In this document: positions 31,014 through 39,451 of the stretch, piece by piece
Layout: every line of letters starts with the position of its first letter
Numbering within the stretch: the stretch's first letter is position 1
The notes under the pieces: generated by a model
Seen by the model: the letters and a program-made list of their open reading frames with translations, nothing else
Told to the model about the DNA's origin: nothing
Database searches by the model: none
Position numbers and translations under genes: made by a program
From: UBA10183 sp041653835
GTDB taxonomy: Bacteria; Omnitrophota; Gorgyraeia; Gorgyraeales; Gorgyraeaceae
Length of the DNA: 64,000 nt
Assembly (NCBI GenBank): GCA_041653835.1
Contig: JBAZEP010000002.1
Location: forward strand, 1 to 64,000
Direction: 5' to 3'

Positions 31014-31146
31014 TGAAGTTGGAAATTTCATCCCGAGCGACTGTTGTCTTCTGTATCTTGTCGCGAGGGATAAATTCTTTACTGTCCCTCGTCCGCCAAA
31101 ATTCTATAGCGGACTCGGGACGAATTTTGCCAAAGGCAAAATTCGG
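31014..31146. other. Cluster of hairpins after tRNA-Ala
   Basis: Three consecutive stems between tRNA-Ala and rsmE: cgaggga...tccctcg (31061-31090), gtccgc...gcggac (31090-31113) and gaattttgcc-aaa-ggcaaaattc (31120-31142). The middle stem resembles the gtccgcc/ggcggac hairpins at 46670 and 38370. They may end the tRNA transcript or be repeat relics. Confidence 0.5.
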
Positions 31147-31219
31147 TGGACCTGAGCGGGATCGAACCGCTGACCTCTTCGTTGCGAACGAAGCGCTCTC
31201 CCAGCTGAGCTACAGGCCC
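31147..31219 (-). tRNA. tRNA-Ala (anticodon CGC)
   Basis: Cloverleaf on the minus strand: acceptor GGGCCTG/CAGGTCC (one G-U), D-arm GCTCAGCTGGGAGAGC, anticodon arm CTTCG-TTCGCAA-CGAAG (CGC), T-arm AGCGG-TTCGATC-CCGCT. CCA is not encoded. It is flanked by short hairpins on the 3' side. Confidence 0.93.
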
Positions 31220-31276
31220 CGGAACAAATCTAAGCGGAAGCATTATACCATTTTTGCTCTATATTTGGAAATAATT

Positions 31277-31804
31277 TTAATTGAAGCTTGCCAAACGGGG
31301 ATAGCACGAGAAATAAAACGTGGCGCTCTGACTGCCATAAGCCGCGGTTATGGATCCGGTCAGGATGTTACCGTTTTTAGCGAAATTTACGGCGCTTACT
31401 ATTACCTTAGGAATGAGGGATTCCTGAGAAGAACCATTATCGAATATCAATTCATTCCCCGACCTGTAGTAACTGTATAACTTAACATCATCATAATTGT
31501 TCATGGAAACAGGGTCGTTATTAGCTATCCTGATATCAAACCTTTCCGTACTGACAACATCAATAGCGGATGTATCCGGCGGAGCAACCTCATCCCCCAT
31601 TGCCTGCATGGTGTTTTTATATATATGCTGTATGGCATACTGGACTTCATAACCTATTATGATCTTCTGGCTCGAGGCAAGATAAAACCTCTGGCTTGAA
31701 ACATAAAGGCTGGACACCGCTAAAAATATAATACTTAGCAGAAAGACCGCCATTATGACTTCCAGCAATGAAAAACCTGCTTTATCCTTAGAAAGCTGTT
31801 TCAT
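31277..31804 (-). CDS. Type IV prepilin-like protein (PilW-like)
   Basis: 175 residues from the ATG at 31804 (MKQLSKDKAGFSLLEVIMAV). The G-F cleavage site with E at +5 and a hydrophobic helix mark a class III signal for prepilin peptidase. The C-terminal region (about 40-175) lacks the usual major pilin fold and resembles minor pilins that prime fibre assembly. A longer frame to 31891 overlaps the previous gene much more; this start overlaps it by 17 bp. Last of the prepilin cluster. Confidence 0.75.
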   Translation of the reverse strand: MKQLSKDKAGFSLLEVIMAVFLLSIIFLAVSSLYVSSQRFYLASSQKIIIGYEVQYAIQHIYKNTMQAMGDEVAPPDTSAIDVVSTERFDIRIANNDPVSMNNYDDVKLYSYYRSGNELIFDNGSSQESLIPKVIVSAVNFAKNGNILTGSITAAYGSQSATFYFSCYPRLASFN

Positions 31805-32195
31805 TCCAGCGTACCCTGACGCTAACCTCTTTATACCCATTGGCCTGCGGCTCCGCGATATCGTATGTAAGTTCCCCTCCAGCATTATCAAGCTCCCCTT
31901 TTATCATTCCTCCCGTTTCTATCTCGTCCTCGGCATGATTACTGCCTATATCCATGGCCGGGCTTGAATAATACACATGACTGCCCCTTAATTTATCCAA
32001 TGCCTCTACGGCAAAATTATACGCCTGGATCCTGTGCCTGGCGCGGTTAAGAAAATACTGGCTGCCCCAGAAAGTGCTGAACAGCCCGCCCGCAAGCGCT
32101 ACTATAACCAGGGTAGCGACAATTATTTCTATCAGTGTAAAACCTTTTTTATTCGGAACGCTGGGACAGGAAATTTTATGGGGAAAGAGGGCCAT
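31788..32195 (-). CDS. Minor prepilin-like protein
   Basis: 135 residues. A longer leader (KISCPSVPNKKG) ends at the prepilin cleavage site KKG-FTLIEIIVATLVIVALAG with E at +5. The remainder is a short globular domain with repeated acidic positions and ends KEVSVRVRWNETAF. Similar to PilV/GspI-type minor subunits. It overlaps both neighbouring prepilin genes, indicating coordinated production. Confidence 0.75.
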   Translation of the reverse strand: MALFPHKISCPSVPNKKGFTLIEIIVATLVIVALAGGLFSTFWGSQYFLNRARHRIQAYNFAVEALDKLRGSHVYYSSPAMDIGSNHAEDEIETGGMIKGELDNAGGELTYDIAEPQANGYKEVSVRVRWNETAF

Positions 32196-32589
32196 TTGAA
32201 GTTATTGTCCCGCTTTTGTCTATGTCGTAATAATAGGTCTTATAAGGGTTGGGCGCGTTACTTCTTCTCTGGGCCCTGGCTGTAAAATCATCCGTATCCC
32301 CTGCCGGTACGGTGTAATCGAAATATTTCGCACCGGTATTAGGATTTTCTATATTTAAACTGTCTATGTCGGTAGTAAAGAAAGAGTTTTCCAGAAAGTA
32401 TATCTTCTCCCCTGTCCTTATAAGGTTAAGGTTGGAAGCGGCTTCTCCCAGCTTTGCCTTTTCCAATGTCTTGACGAGCATCGGCAGGGCAAGGGTAGCG
32501 AGTATCCCTATGATTATGACAACTATCAATATTTCCGTAAGCGTAAAACCTGTCTTGATGATATTGAGTAGTCTGTTCTTTTTTATCAT
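32176..32589 (-). CDS. Type IV pilin/pseudopilin
   Basis: 137 residues with prepilin motif KTG-FTLTEILIVVIIIGILA (E at +5). The globular domain starts MLVKTLEKAKLGEAASNLNL. It resembles GspG-type major pseudopilins, with an aromatic/Asp-rich C-terminus (YKTYYYDIDKSGTI). It overlaps the next gene by 20 bp. Confidence 0.85.
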   Translation of the reverse strand: MIKKNRLLNIIKTGFTLTEILIVVIIIGILATLALPMLVKTLEKAKLGEAASNLNLIRTGEKIYFLENSFFTTDIDSLNIENPNTGAKYFDYTVPAGDTDDFTARAQRRSNAPNPYKTYYYDIDKSGTITSNGPLSP

Positions 32590-32607
32590 AACTCCATTAA
32601 GATTCCT

Positions 32608-33027
32608 CTAAGAAGCGGGACCGCCGAGATTCATGCTTCTTATAAGCCTGCCTGTAATATTATCCGCCTGTATCCATTTTATCCAATAACTGATTGTGCC
32701 CAAGGTACGCGAAGCGGTTATCGTGTATTTTCTTACCAGACTCGTGCTCCCGTCATCGGTAAAAGTGTAAATATATAATTTATTCGTGATAATGTTCGGG
32801 TTATCTATATCCAGCGCAGAAAAATTATTATCCGCCGGTAAAGCGCCGTTCTGATACCAATACCTATCCAGCGCCACTCTTATAGCCCCGATATTTATTA
32901 CGGCTTCTCCGGACCTGGCCTTTTCTATGGTAGCTGTGTATTGGGGCAGCGCTATCGAAGCCAGTACACCCAAAATTATAACAACTATCAAAAGCTCCAA
33001 AAGCGTGAACCCTTTTTTGTTCATCAA
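32608..33027 (-). CDS. Type IV pilin/pseudopilin, paralogue 1 of a tandem pair
   Basis: 139 residues, prepilin motif KKG-FTLLELLIVVIILGVLA. It shares a closely similar globular domain with the upstream gene (GEAVINIGAIRVALDRYWYQ here, GEASTNIGALRTAVDRYWYQ there) and the same C-terminal LGGP tail. A tandem duplication. It begins with an ATGA overlap of the upstream stop. Confidence 0.88.
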   Translation of the reverse strand: MMNKKGFTLLELLIVVIILGVLASIALPQYTATIEKARSGEAVINIGAIRVALDRYWYQNGALPADNNFSALDIDNPNIITNKLYIYTFTDDGSTSLVRKYTITASRTLGTISYWIKWIQADNITGRLIRSMNLGGPAS

Positions 33028-33434
33028 CTGGTCGGCCCTCCAAGTTTTGCGCTCCTTGTAAGCTTACTGGTATTGTTATCCGTCTGCGTCCATTGCACCC
33101 AGTAGTCCGCTTCTTTGCCGATACGCTCCGCCCTTATTGTATATTTTCTTGTCGAGGCATCGGTCCCCCCGTCTGTAAGTATGTAATTATACAACCTGTT
33201 GACTACGTCGTTTGGGTTATCTATGTCTAAATCGGTTATAGCCGGAGGAAAAGTGCCGTTCTGATACCAATACCGGTCTACAGCCGTCCTCAACGCACCT
33301 ATATTCGTAGACGCCTCGCCTGTCCTGCTTTTTTCTATGGTTGTCGTATATTGAGGCAGCGCTATCGCGGCAAGTATGCCTATAATAATAACGACTACAA
33401 GGACTTCTAAAAGAGTGAAACCTCTTTTTAGCAT
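33024..33434 (-). CDS. Type IV pilin/pseudopilin, paralogue 2 of a tandem pair
   Basis: 136 residues, prepilin motif KRG-FTLLEVLVVVIIIGILA with E at +5. It is homologous along its whole length to the following gene. It carries a DxDNPN motif (LDIDNPNDVVNRLYNY) that could bind calcium as in GspG, though this is inference. It overlaps the next gene by 4 bp. Confidence 0.88.
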   Translation of the reverse strand: MLKRGFTLLEVLVVVIIIGILAAIALPQYTTTIEKSRTGEASTNIGALRTAVDRYWYQNGTFPPAITDLDIDNPNDVVNRLYNYILTDGGTDASTRKYTIRAERIGKEADYWVQWTQTDNNTSKLTRSAKLGGPTS

Positions 33435-33494
33435 ATCCTATCTCCTTTTTTTCTTATATACGTTTATTGCGTTATACCTCTATAAATACAAAAA

Positions 33495-33860
33495 TTACAA
33501 ATATTCCCAATTCCCGGCAATCGTACCGGCCTGGTCCATAGTTACAGTCTCGCCGCTGTGGGTCCCGCCCGACCTGGTGGCAGTCGCCGTATAAGTAACG
33601 GAAGTAGGCGTAGATATGCCGAATGACCAGAATTTCTGGGTTAAAGTTATATCCAGATCCGCTGAATTATTTGTATAAAATTCGTTCTCCGCGAAATATA
33701 CTTTTTCGCCTGTCTGTATATGGCCTAATCCCGCTCTGGCTTCTCCGCCTTTTGCTTTTTCAATGGAAGCCGCGAACTGAGGTATACCTATGGACGCCAA
33801 TATACCAATTATAATAACGACTATAAGGACTTCTACCAGCGTAAAACCTTTTCTGTTCAT
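33495..33860 (-). CDS. Major type IV pilin candidate
   Basis: 121 residues, prepilin motif RKG-FTLVEVLIVVIIIGILA with E at +5, then a compact globular domain (GEARAGLGHIQTGEKVYFAE, TLTQKFWSFGI). It is preceded by the strongest signals in the cluster: TTGACA-18-TATAAT and an AAGGAGG ribosome site, which suggests abundant expression and so the major fibre subunit. It is separated by 82 bp from the pilus machine operon. Confidence 0.83.
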   Translation of the reverse strand: MNRKGFTLVEVLIVVIIIGILASIGIPQFAASIEKAKGGEARAGLGHIQTGEKVYFAENEFYTNNSADLDITLTQKFWSFGISTPTSVTYTATATRSGGTHSGETVTMDQAGTIAGNWEYL

Positions 33861-33893
33861 TTTTGCCTCCTCCTTTTTGTTATCTATTGTTTA

Positions 33894-33923
33894 ATTATAC
33901 ATCACAAACAATAGCTATGTCAA
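33894..33923 (-). promoter_or_regulatory. Strong promoter of the prepilin cluster
   Basis: On the minus strand TTGACA (33918-33923), 18-bp spacer, TATAAT (33894-33899), both hexamers consensus. A GGAGGAGG ribosome site follows, before the ATG at 33860. Confidence 0.8.
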
Positions 33924-33942
33924 ATAATTTATGTTATCTATT

Positions 33943-35169
33943 TTAACCGGACGCCTTTACGGCGCTGGATATACTGAATATAGGCATAAACATCGCTATT
34001 ACCAGCACCCCGATAACTATGCCCATAAAAACTAAAATTATAGGCTCGAACATCGTGGTAAACCTGGTTATAAAAGTATTCACCCTTTCCTTGTAAAATA
34101 CTGAAACCCTGTCCAGCATTTTCCCTAATTCCCCGATCTCTTCCCCGACGCTTATCATCTGGATGACTAGGGGGGAAAACAAGCTGCTTTCCTGCATCGT
34201 CTGCCCCATGCCCTTACCTTCTTTAACAGCCGTCTTTACCTCCCTGAGCGCTTTCTCCATTACTTTATTGCCCGCTGTTTTCTCGGCTATTTCAAGCGCA
34301 TGCAAAATAGGGACCCCGCTTTTGATAAGCGTGCCCAGCCCGCTCGCGAAACGCTCAGTGGCTATTTCGCGCATCAACTGGCCTACGACAGGTAATTTAA
34401 GCATAAATCCATCGAACCGCCATCTGCCTGTTTCCGTGGATATATATCTTTTTAAAAGAAAGATCAATCCTATCAAGATACCTGCCACTATAAAAAAATA
34501 TTTCCTTACCACATTACTCAAACTGATAACCATCTGAGTAAGGACGGGCAGTTCGACGTTAAAACCCTTGAATATTTCGGTAAATATAGGGATGATCTTC
34601 AGTAAAAACACGGCTATCGCGCCCGTAGCCACCCCTACAAGCACAATAGGGTAAATAAGCGCGGACACTATTTTTCTCTTTAACTCGGCATTTTCCTCAA
34701 GATAAACCGCTACCTGGTCAAGGCTTGACGGCAGGTGCCCGGATGCCTCCCCTGTCTCGACTAAATTTATCCAGAAAGATGAGAATATCTTATCATGTTT
34801 CTTTAACGCGTTTTGGAACGTATACCCGCCTTCCACGTCTTTTTTGATCTGCTCTACCGCCCTGAGAAGCACCCTGGACTCTATCTGCCTGCACAGGATA
34901 TCCAGGCTTTTTATAAGTGTCACACCCGCTCCCAAAAGAGTAGCGAGCTCTCTTGAAAACATTATAAGATCATTCGGTTTTACCGACCTGTGATATCTCC
35001 TGGTGTCGGCCCTCTTTTTTGACTTGGTCTCAGGCACGGGCCCGACAGATATCACAAGCAGGCCTTTTGCCTGTAAACCATTTACAAGCTCCCCCTCACT
35101 CGTAGTCTCTATTACCTCATCTATTAGTTTTCCTTCCCTGTCTCTCGCTAAATATCTGAAAAATGGCAT
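33943..35169 (-). CDS. pilC: Inner-membrane platform protein PilC/GspF
   Basis: 408 residues. Two T2SSF domains (about 70-190 and 275-395), each with the LAxLLxAGV/SGVPILHALEIAEK helices and the F..W.LV..GE.SG motif (FWINLVETGEASGHLPSSLD), and three membrane helices. It couples the ATPase PilB to the growing pilus. Encoded immediately after pilB, and intact. Confidence 0.92.
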   Translation of the reverse strand: MPFFRYLARDREGKLIDEVIETTSEGELVNGLQAKGLLVISVGPVPETKSKKRADTRRYHRSVKPNDLIMFSRELATLLGAGVTLIKSLDILCRQIESRVLLRAVEQIKKDVEGGYTFQNALKKHDKIFSSFWINLVETGEASGHLPSSLDQVAVYLEENAELKRKIVSALIYPIVLVGVATGAIAVFLLKIIPIFTEIFKGFNVELPVLTQMVISLSNVVRKYFFIVAGILIGLIFLLKRYISTETGRWRFDGFMLKLPVVGQLMREIATERFASGLGTLIKSGVPILHALEIAEKTAGNKVMEKALREVKTAVKEGKGMGQTMQESSLFSPLVIQMISVGEEIGELGKMLDRVSVFYKERVNTFITRFTTMFEPIILVFMGIVIGVLVIAMFMPIFSISSAVKASG

Positions 35170-35188
35170 GATATATCCTTTTGTCCCG

Positions 35189-36901
35189 CTATTCTTCCCC
35201 GGCTACCAGTGTTATGCTGAGCACCTCTTCGATGCTTGTCAAGCCTTCTTCGGCTTTTTTTATCCCGCTCTGGAGCAAGGTTTTTAAACCGAATTCTTTT
35301 ATCTTGTCTTTGATCTCTCCGAGCGCCGCGCCCCTGGCGATCAATTCCCTGAGCTTATCATTGATCAATATTATTTCATAGATAGCTATTCTGCCCCGGT
35401 AACCTGTATGACTGCAATAATCGCACCCCTTGGGTTTATACAAAAGCTCTTGTTTTATCCCAAAGTCCTTTGCCAGCGAAGGCGTTGTCTCATAGGCCTC
35501 TTTACATTCCGGGCAAAGCCTTCTTACAAGCCTCTGGGCTCCTACCATAATCAATGACGAACTTATCAAATACGGTTCAAGGCCTATATCTATAAGCCTG
35601 GATATGGCGCTTGCAGCATCGTTAGTATGCAGGGTGCTTAAAACAAGATGCCCTGTGAGGGATGCCCTTATACATATCTGGGCGGTCTCAAGATCCCTCA
35701 CCTCTCCTACCATTATAATATCAGGATCTTGCCTTAAAAATGCCCTCAAAGCTGAAGCGAAGGTAAAGCCTATATTAGGCTTTATTTGGACCTGATTAAT
35801 GCCTTCAAGTTTGTACTCTACAGGGTCTTCTACCGTAGAGATATTTTTGCGGGGGCTCTTCATCTCATTCAACGCCGCGTAAAGTGTTGTAGTTTTTCCG
35901 CTGCCCGTAGGGCCTGTAATTAAGATCAACCCGTGCGGGCTGGCTATGGCCCTCCTGAATTTTTCCAGCTCTTCCGGATCAAAACCCAGCTCTCCCAGGT
36001 TTAACGGCGTGGCGGATTTATCCAATATCCTCATAACCACCTTTTCCCCGAATATGGCGGGGATGGTGGAAACTCGTATATCAATACCTTTGTTTTCCAC
36101 TTTTACAAAAAATACGCCGTCCTGAGGAAGCCTGCGTTCCGCTATGTCCAGATTCGATAATATTTTTATCCTCGAAACTATGGCGGGGAGCAGGTGTTTT
36201 GCCGGAGGCGATATCTCATAAAGGACGCCGTCTATCCTGTAGCGTATATTGATCTTATTTTTAAAAGGTTCTATATGTATATCGCTGGCCCTGTCTTTTA
36301 TCGCCTGCATCAATATCAGGTCCACGAGCTTCACAACAGGCGCTTCTTCCGCTTTCGCGATCAAGTCGTCTAAACTCAGGTCATCTTCCGTTTCTTTTTC
36401 TATCTTAAATTCTTCCAATTCATACGAACCGCTTATAGCGTCTTTCAGCAGGTCTTCCTTGCCGTAAAATTCATCAATAGCCCTCTGCAGGTCTGATTTA
36501 GTGGCGATAATGGGATTGATATCACAGCCTGTCATGCGCCTTAGATTATCGATCGTGATAAGATCCAGCGGGTCCATAAAAGCGACTATGAGCGAATCCG
36601 CGTGCCTGGAAACAGGGAGGAGCATATTTCTGCGGGCATAATCCTCCGGCACTAATTTGGCAAGATTTTGGCTCTCTGCCGGTTTCAAAAGCCCCTTGGC
36701 ATAAGAGGCATATGGGATCGACAGCTGTTTCGCCATGGCGATAACAATGTCTTTTTCCGTAACTATCCCAAGATTTATCAGAGTCTCGCCGAGCCTTGTG
36801 CCGTCTTTTTTCTGGATCGCGATAGCCTTTTCCAGCTGTTCTTCCGTAACAAGGCCTTCTTTCAGCAATATCTGTCCTAATTTTTCTCTTGATTTCTTCA
36901 T
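35189..36901 (-). CDS. pilB: Assembly ATPase PilB/GspE
   Basis: 570 residues. The N-terminal MshEN/T2SSE_N domain (about 1-150) binds c-di-GMP in related enzymes, though key residues were not verified. The AAA+ core has Walker A GPTGSGKTTT (about 330), Asp box and His box (STLHTNDAASAISRLIDIGL), and a C4 zinc site CPECKEAY...GCDYCSHTGYRGR. It hydrolyses ATP to assemble pili. No PilT retraction ATPase is present in the window. Confidence 0.94.
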   Translation of the reverse strand: MKKSREKLGQILLKEGLVTEEQLEKAIAIQKKDGTRLGETLINLGIVTEKDIVIAMAKQLSIPYASYAKGLLKPAESQNLAKLVPEDYARRNMLLPVSRHADSLIVAFMDPLDLITIDNLRRMTGCDINPIIATKSDLQRAIDEFYGKEDLLKDAISGSYELEEFKIEKETEDDLSLDDLIAKAEEAPVVKLVDLILMQAIKDRASDIHIEPFKNKINIRYRIDGVLYEISPPAKHLLPAIVSRIKILSNLDIAERRLPQDGVFFVKVENKGIDIRVSTIPAIFGEKVVMRILDKSATPLNLGELGFDPEELEKFRRAIASPHGLILITGPTGSGKTTTLYAALNEMKSPRKNISTVEDPVEYKLEGINQVQIKPNIGFTFASALRAFLRQDPDIIMVGEVRDLETAQICIRASLTGHLVLSTLHTNDAASAISRLIDIGLEPYLISSSLIMVGAQRLVRRLCPECKEAYETTPSLAKDFGIKQELLYKPKGCDYCSHTGYRGRIAIYEIILINDKLRELIARGAALGEIKDKIKEFGLKTLLQSGIKKAEEGLTSIEEVLSITLVAGEE

Positions 36902-36903
36902 GT

Positions 36904-38337
36904 TTATCCGCCGAACAAATCTAAAATCGAGTTGACTTCTTTTTCTCTTACTGCCTTGGGCTTCTCCTGTTCTCTTTCGGAGATGCCGCCAAGGGCATAT
37001 GCAGGCGTATCTTTCATTATGCGCGGCGTGATGAATATTACCAACTCCCTGTCTAAATCATCTTTTGTCTTATATCTAAACGCCGAACCGATAACAGGTA
37101 TGTCCCCGAAAAACGGCACTTTTTTAAGGCCATGGGTGCGCCTTGATCTTATAAGGCCTCCTATAATTATGGTTTCTCCATCTTTTATCATGACCGTGGT
37201 TTCCGTGGCGCGTTTGATAGTATCGAACTGGTCCGTATACCTGGAGTTTTCCAGATCAGTCACGCTCGGCTTTAAATTCATGGTTATATAACCATCCTTA
37301 CTGATTTGGGGCGTAACTTCCAATATAACACCCGTGTCTTTTTCTTCGTAAGTAGTGCCTGTGGTGGCACCGCTGGAACCCACCGCGGTCGTGCTGGTTA
37401 CCTGCCTGGCTATTTCCTTCCCTGTAAGCTCTATCTTTGCCAGTTCATTGTTCATTGTCATGATCTGGGGCCTGGCCAGGACTTTTGTATCACTGCTGTT
37501 TTTTAGCGCGACTATCTGGGCCGTAGTGGCATCAAGCGCGAATGTGCCTGCGCCATCTGCCGCTATACCTTCTCCGCTGGAATTGTTCCTTCCAAGGCGG
37601 TTATTAAAAGGAAATATCGTATTATGTATAGGCCCTGTGTAGATCCCGAACGAGCCATCCCCCCAATTTATCCCGAGATTCTCTATAAGTTTCGCCGTAG
37701 TCTCCAGTACCTCTACCTTTATCATTACCTGGGGCGTCCTTATGTCTATCCTCGTAAGCAAATTTTCTATTATAGAGAACTGGCTAGGCACATCCCTTAT
37801 AATAAGGCTGTTGGACCTTTTGTCCGCTATGACCTTCCCGTCTTTGGACAGCAGGCTTTGCACTATCGAGATTATTTCCCCTCCAGTCTGGCTGGGCGCT
37901 TCTTCGTCCCCTGAATAACCTGCGGCAGCCCTGGCAGGAGCGCTTAGCTGGGCATATTTCAATTCATATATTTTTGTTATTGTCTCTATCTCCGGTTTTC
38001 CTGTCTCTTTAACGATAAATATGTTGGTCCCGGGTTCCTGTTCATAAGCCAGGTTATTAGCGTTCATTATATAGTTAAGCGCGTCTTCGGTCTTGACATT
38101 GTCAAAATAGACCGTAACCGTCCTGTCCTGGACACTCTGGCCCGCGATAAAATTCAAGCCCGACTGCTGGGAAAACATCTTAAGCACGGTTTTCAGGTTC
38201 GCGTCCTGCAGATCCAGCGATATCAGGTTATTTTTGCCGGGAGACGTGTCTTTGGGATACGCCTCGGCGGCAAATGAAAATGGAACCGACGCATAAATAA
38301 CAAATATAATGGCAATAACCAATTTGATTGTTTTCAT
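36904..38337 (-). CDS. Outer-membrane secretin (PilQ/GspD family)
   Basis: 477 residues from the ATG at 38337 (MKTIKLVIAIIFVIYASVPF), chosen for its GGAGG ribosome site. It has a signal peptide (1-25), a secretin N0/STN-like domain (LDLQDANLKTVLKMFSQQSG), an N1 domain (VIADKRSNSLIIRDVPSQFS) and the C-terminal beta-barrel gate (DLENSRYTDQF...ETIIIGGLIRS; FFGDIPVIGSAFRYK). It forms the ring through which pili or proteins exit. It is short, with only one N1-type repeat. Confidence 0.93.
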   Translation of the reverse strand: MKTIKLVIAIIFVIYASVPFSFAAEAYPKDTSPGKNNLISLDLQDANLKTVLKMFSQQSGLNFIAGQSVQDRTVTVYFDNVKTEDALNYIMNANNLAYEQEPGTNIFIVKETGKPEIETITKIYELKYAQLSAPARAAAGYSGDEEAPSQTGGEIISIVQSLLSKDGKVIADKRSNSLIIRDVPSQFSIIENLLTRIDIRTPQVMIKVEVLETTAKLIENLGINWGDGSFGIYTGPIHNTIFPFNNRLGRNNSSGEGIAADGAGTFALDATTAQIVALKNSSDTKVLARPQIMTMNNELAKIELTGKEIARQVTSTTAVGSSGATTGTTYEEKDTGVILEVTPQISKDGYITMNLKPSVTDLENSRYTDQFDTIKRATETTVMIKDGETIIIGGLIRSRRTHGLKKVPFFGDIPVIGSAFRYKTKDDLDRELVIFITPRIMKDTPAYALGGISEREQEKPKAVREKEVNSILDLFGG

Positions 38338-38408
38338 AATCAACCTCCGATTTTTACGAAGTAAAAATCGCCCCGAGCCCGCCAAAGCCCTGCGGCGGAC
38401 GAGGGGCC
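38338..38408. other. Hairpins between pilP-like gene and secretin
   Basis: Two stems: cgatttttac-gaa-gtaaaaatcg (38348-38370) and an imperfect GC-rich stem ccccgagcccgcc...ggcggacgagggg (about 38371-38405), both before the secretin ribosome site. The second belongs to the ccgcc/ggcgg hairpin group also seen at 31090, 46670 and 53064. Confidence 0.5.
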
Positions 38409-38885
38409 TTACTTCGGCCTTACGATAAATTCTTTCCCCATATACAATAAATGAATGCCGTCTTTTTTGATTTCCTTGATCTCAACCGGTCCGCCGGCCG
38501 TATTAATGATATCTTTTACATCATATACCTTGTTATTTATGATAGCCTGGGGCCTTGAACTCCTCCATACCATGCCCTGGAACTGCATATCGGGAAGCAA
38601 AACAATTTCCTCCGACCCCGCTTCCACTTTTTCATCAAAAGGACCTTTAAAAGGTATTTTGCCGTCTTCTATGTTATAAGATACCACATCCTCTTTTTTA
38701 GGGACATTGGCCTCCAGTATCTCAACCTCTTTCCACTTCTCCTTAAATTCTTTTCTGGAAAAAACCTCGTCATTTTTATCGCTTTTTTTAAATCTGGTTA
38801 TACCTATAATAAGGGCGACACTTACCAGCGCCCCTATCGCTAGATACTCTATCATATGCTGTTTCTTGGAAAGAAATTCCGCCAT
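38409..38885 (-). CDS. PilP/GspC-like pilotin-linker protein
   Basis: 158 residues. One N-terminal membrane helix (about 13-30) and a periplasmic beta domain (LLPDMQFQGMVWRSSRPQAI, then INNKVYDVKDIINT) like the HR domain of PilP/GspC, which contacts the secretin N0 domain. No lipobox is present, so it is membrane-anchored rather than a lipoprotein. Located between pilO and the secretin gene, exactly where pilP is found. Confidence 0.72.
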   Translation of the reverse strand: MAEFLSKKQHMIEYLAIGALVSVALIIGITRFKKSDKNDEVFSRKEFKEKWKEVEILEANVPKKEDVVSYNIEDGKIPFKGPFDEKVEAGSEEIVLLPDMQFQGMVWRSSRPQAIINNKVYDVKDIINTAGGPVEIKEIKKDGIHLLYMGKEFIVRPK

Positions 38886-38888
38886 AAA

Positions 38889-39449
38889 TTATTCCTTCGG
38901 CACTATCGTGCTTATGACTATGTTAGCCTTGACGTCAAACGCCCTGAATTTCCCAGAACCATTCTCGAATTTATCATCAAGGTCCATTCTTTTTACATTA
39001 ACGCTTTCCACCTTCATGAATTTTTCCGAAGATTCTATAGCCGCGATAAACCTGCCGAATTGATTGTAATTCGAAGTTATGTCGACTATAACGAATAATT
39101 TGGTATATAACCCGTAATCTTCCGGGTTACCGGGCTTTATAGAGGATATCTCTATATTTTCTTTCGATGCCATGCCGGATATCTCGCCCAAAAGCCACGA
39201 AACCCCCGTACCTTGATGTATTCTCTTGTCATAGACTTTAAGGTGTTTGCCCAGCGCTTTTATTTTGCCTATCAGCACATTCCTGTCCCTTTCTTTCAAT
39301 ATATCCGTCCTTATGGATTTATTTCTTTCCGAGAAAGGCATATAGATAAACACGATGCTCACAGTCAACGCCGCGGCTATCATCACGACGTTAAATATGA
39401 CAAGCTTGTTCCAGTTTTTTTTCTCCACATCTATCTTTTTTATTTTCAT
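38889..39449 (-). CDS. pilO: PilO-like pilus assembly protein
   Basis: 186 residues. One membrane helix (about 17-38), a coiled-coil segment and a ferredoxin-like periplasmic domain (IEISSIKPGNPEDYGLYTKL, VDITSNYNQFGRFIAAIESS) typical of PilO. With the PilN part of the next gene it forms the alignment complex linking platform and secretin. Confidence 0.82.
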   Translation of the reverse strand: MKIKKIDVEKKNWNKLVIFNVVMIAAALTVSIVFIYMPFSERNKSIRTDILKERDRNVLIGKIKALGKHLKVYDKRIHQGTGVSWLLGEISGMASKENIEISSIKPGNPEDYGLYTKLFVIVDITSNYNQFGRFIAAIESSEKFMKVESVNVKRMDLDDKFENGSGKFRAFDVKANIVISTIVPKE

Positions 39450-39451
39450 AT

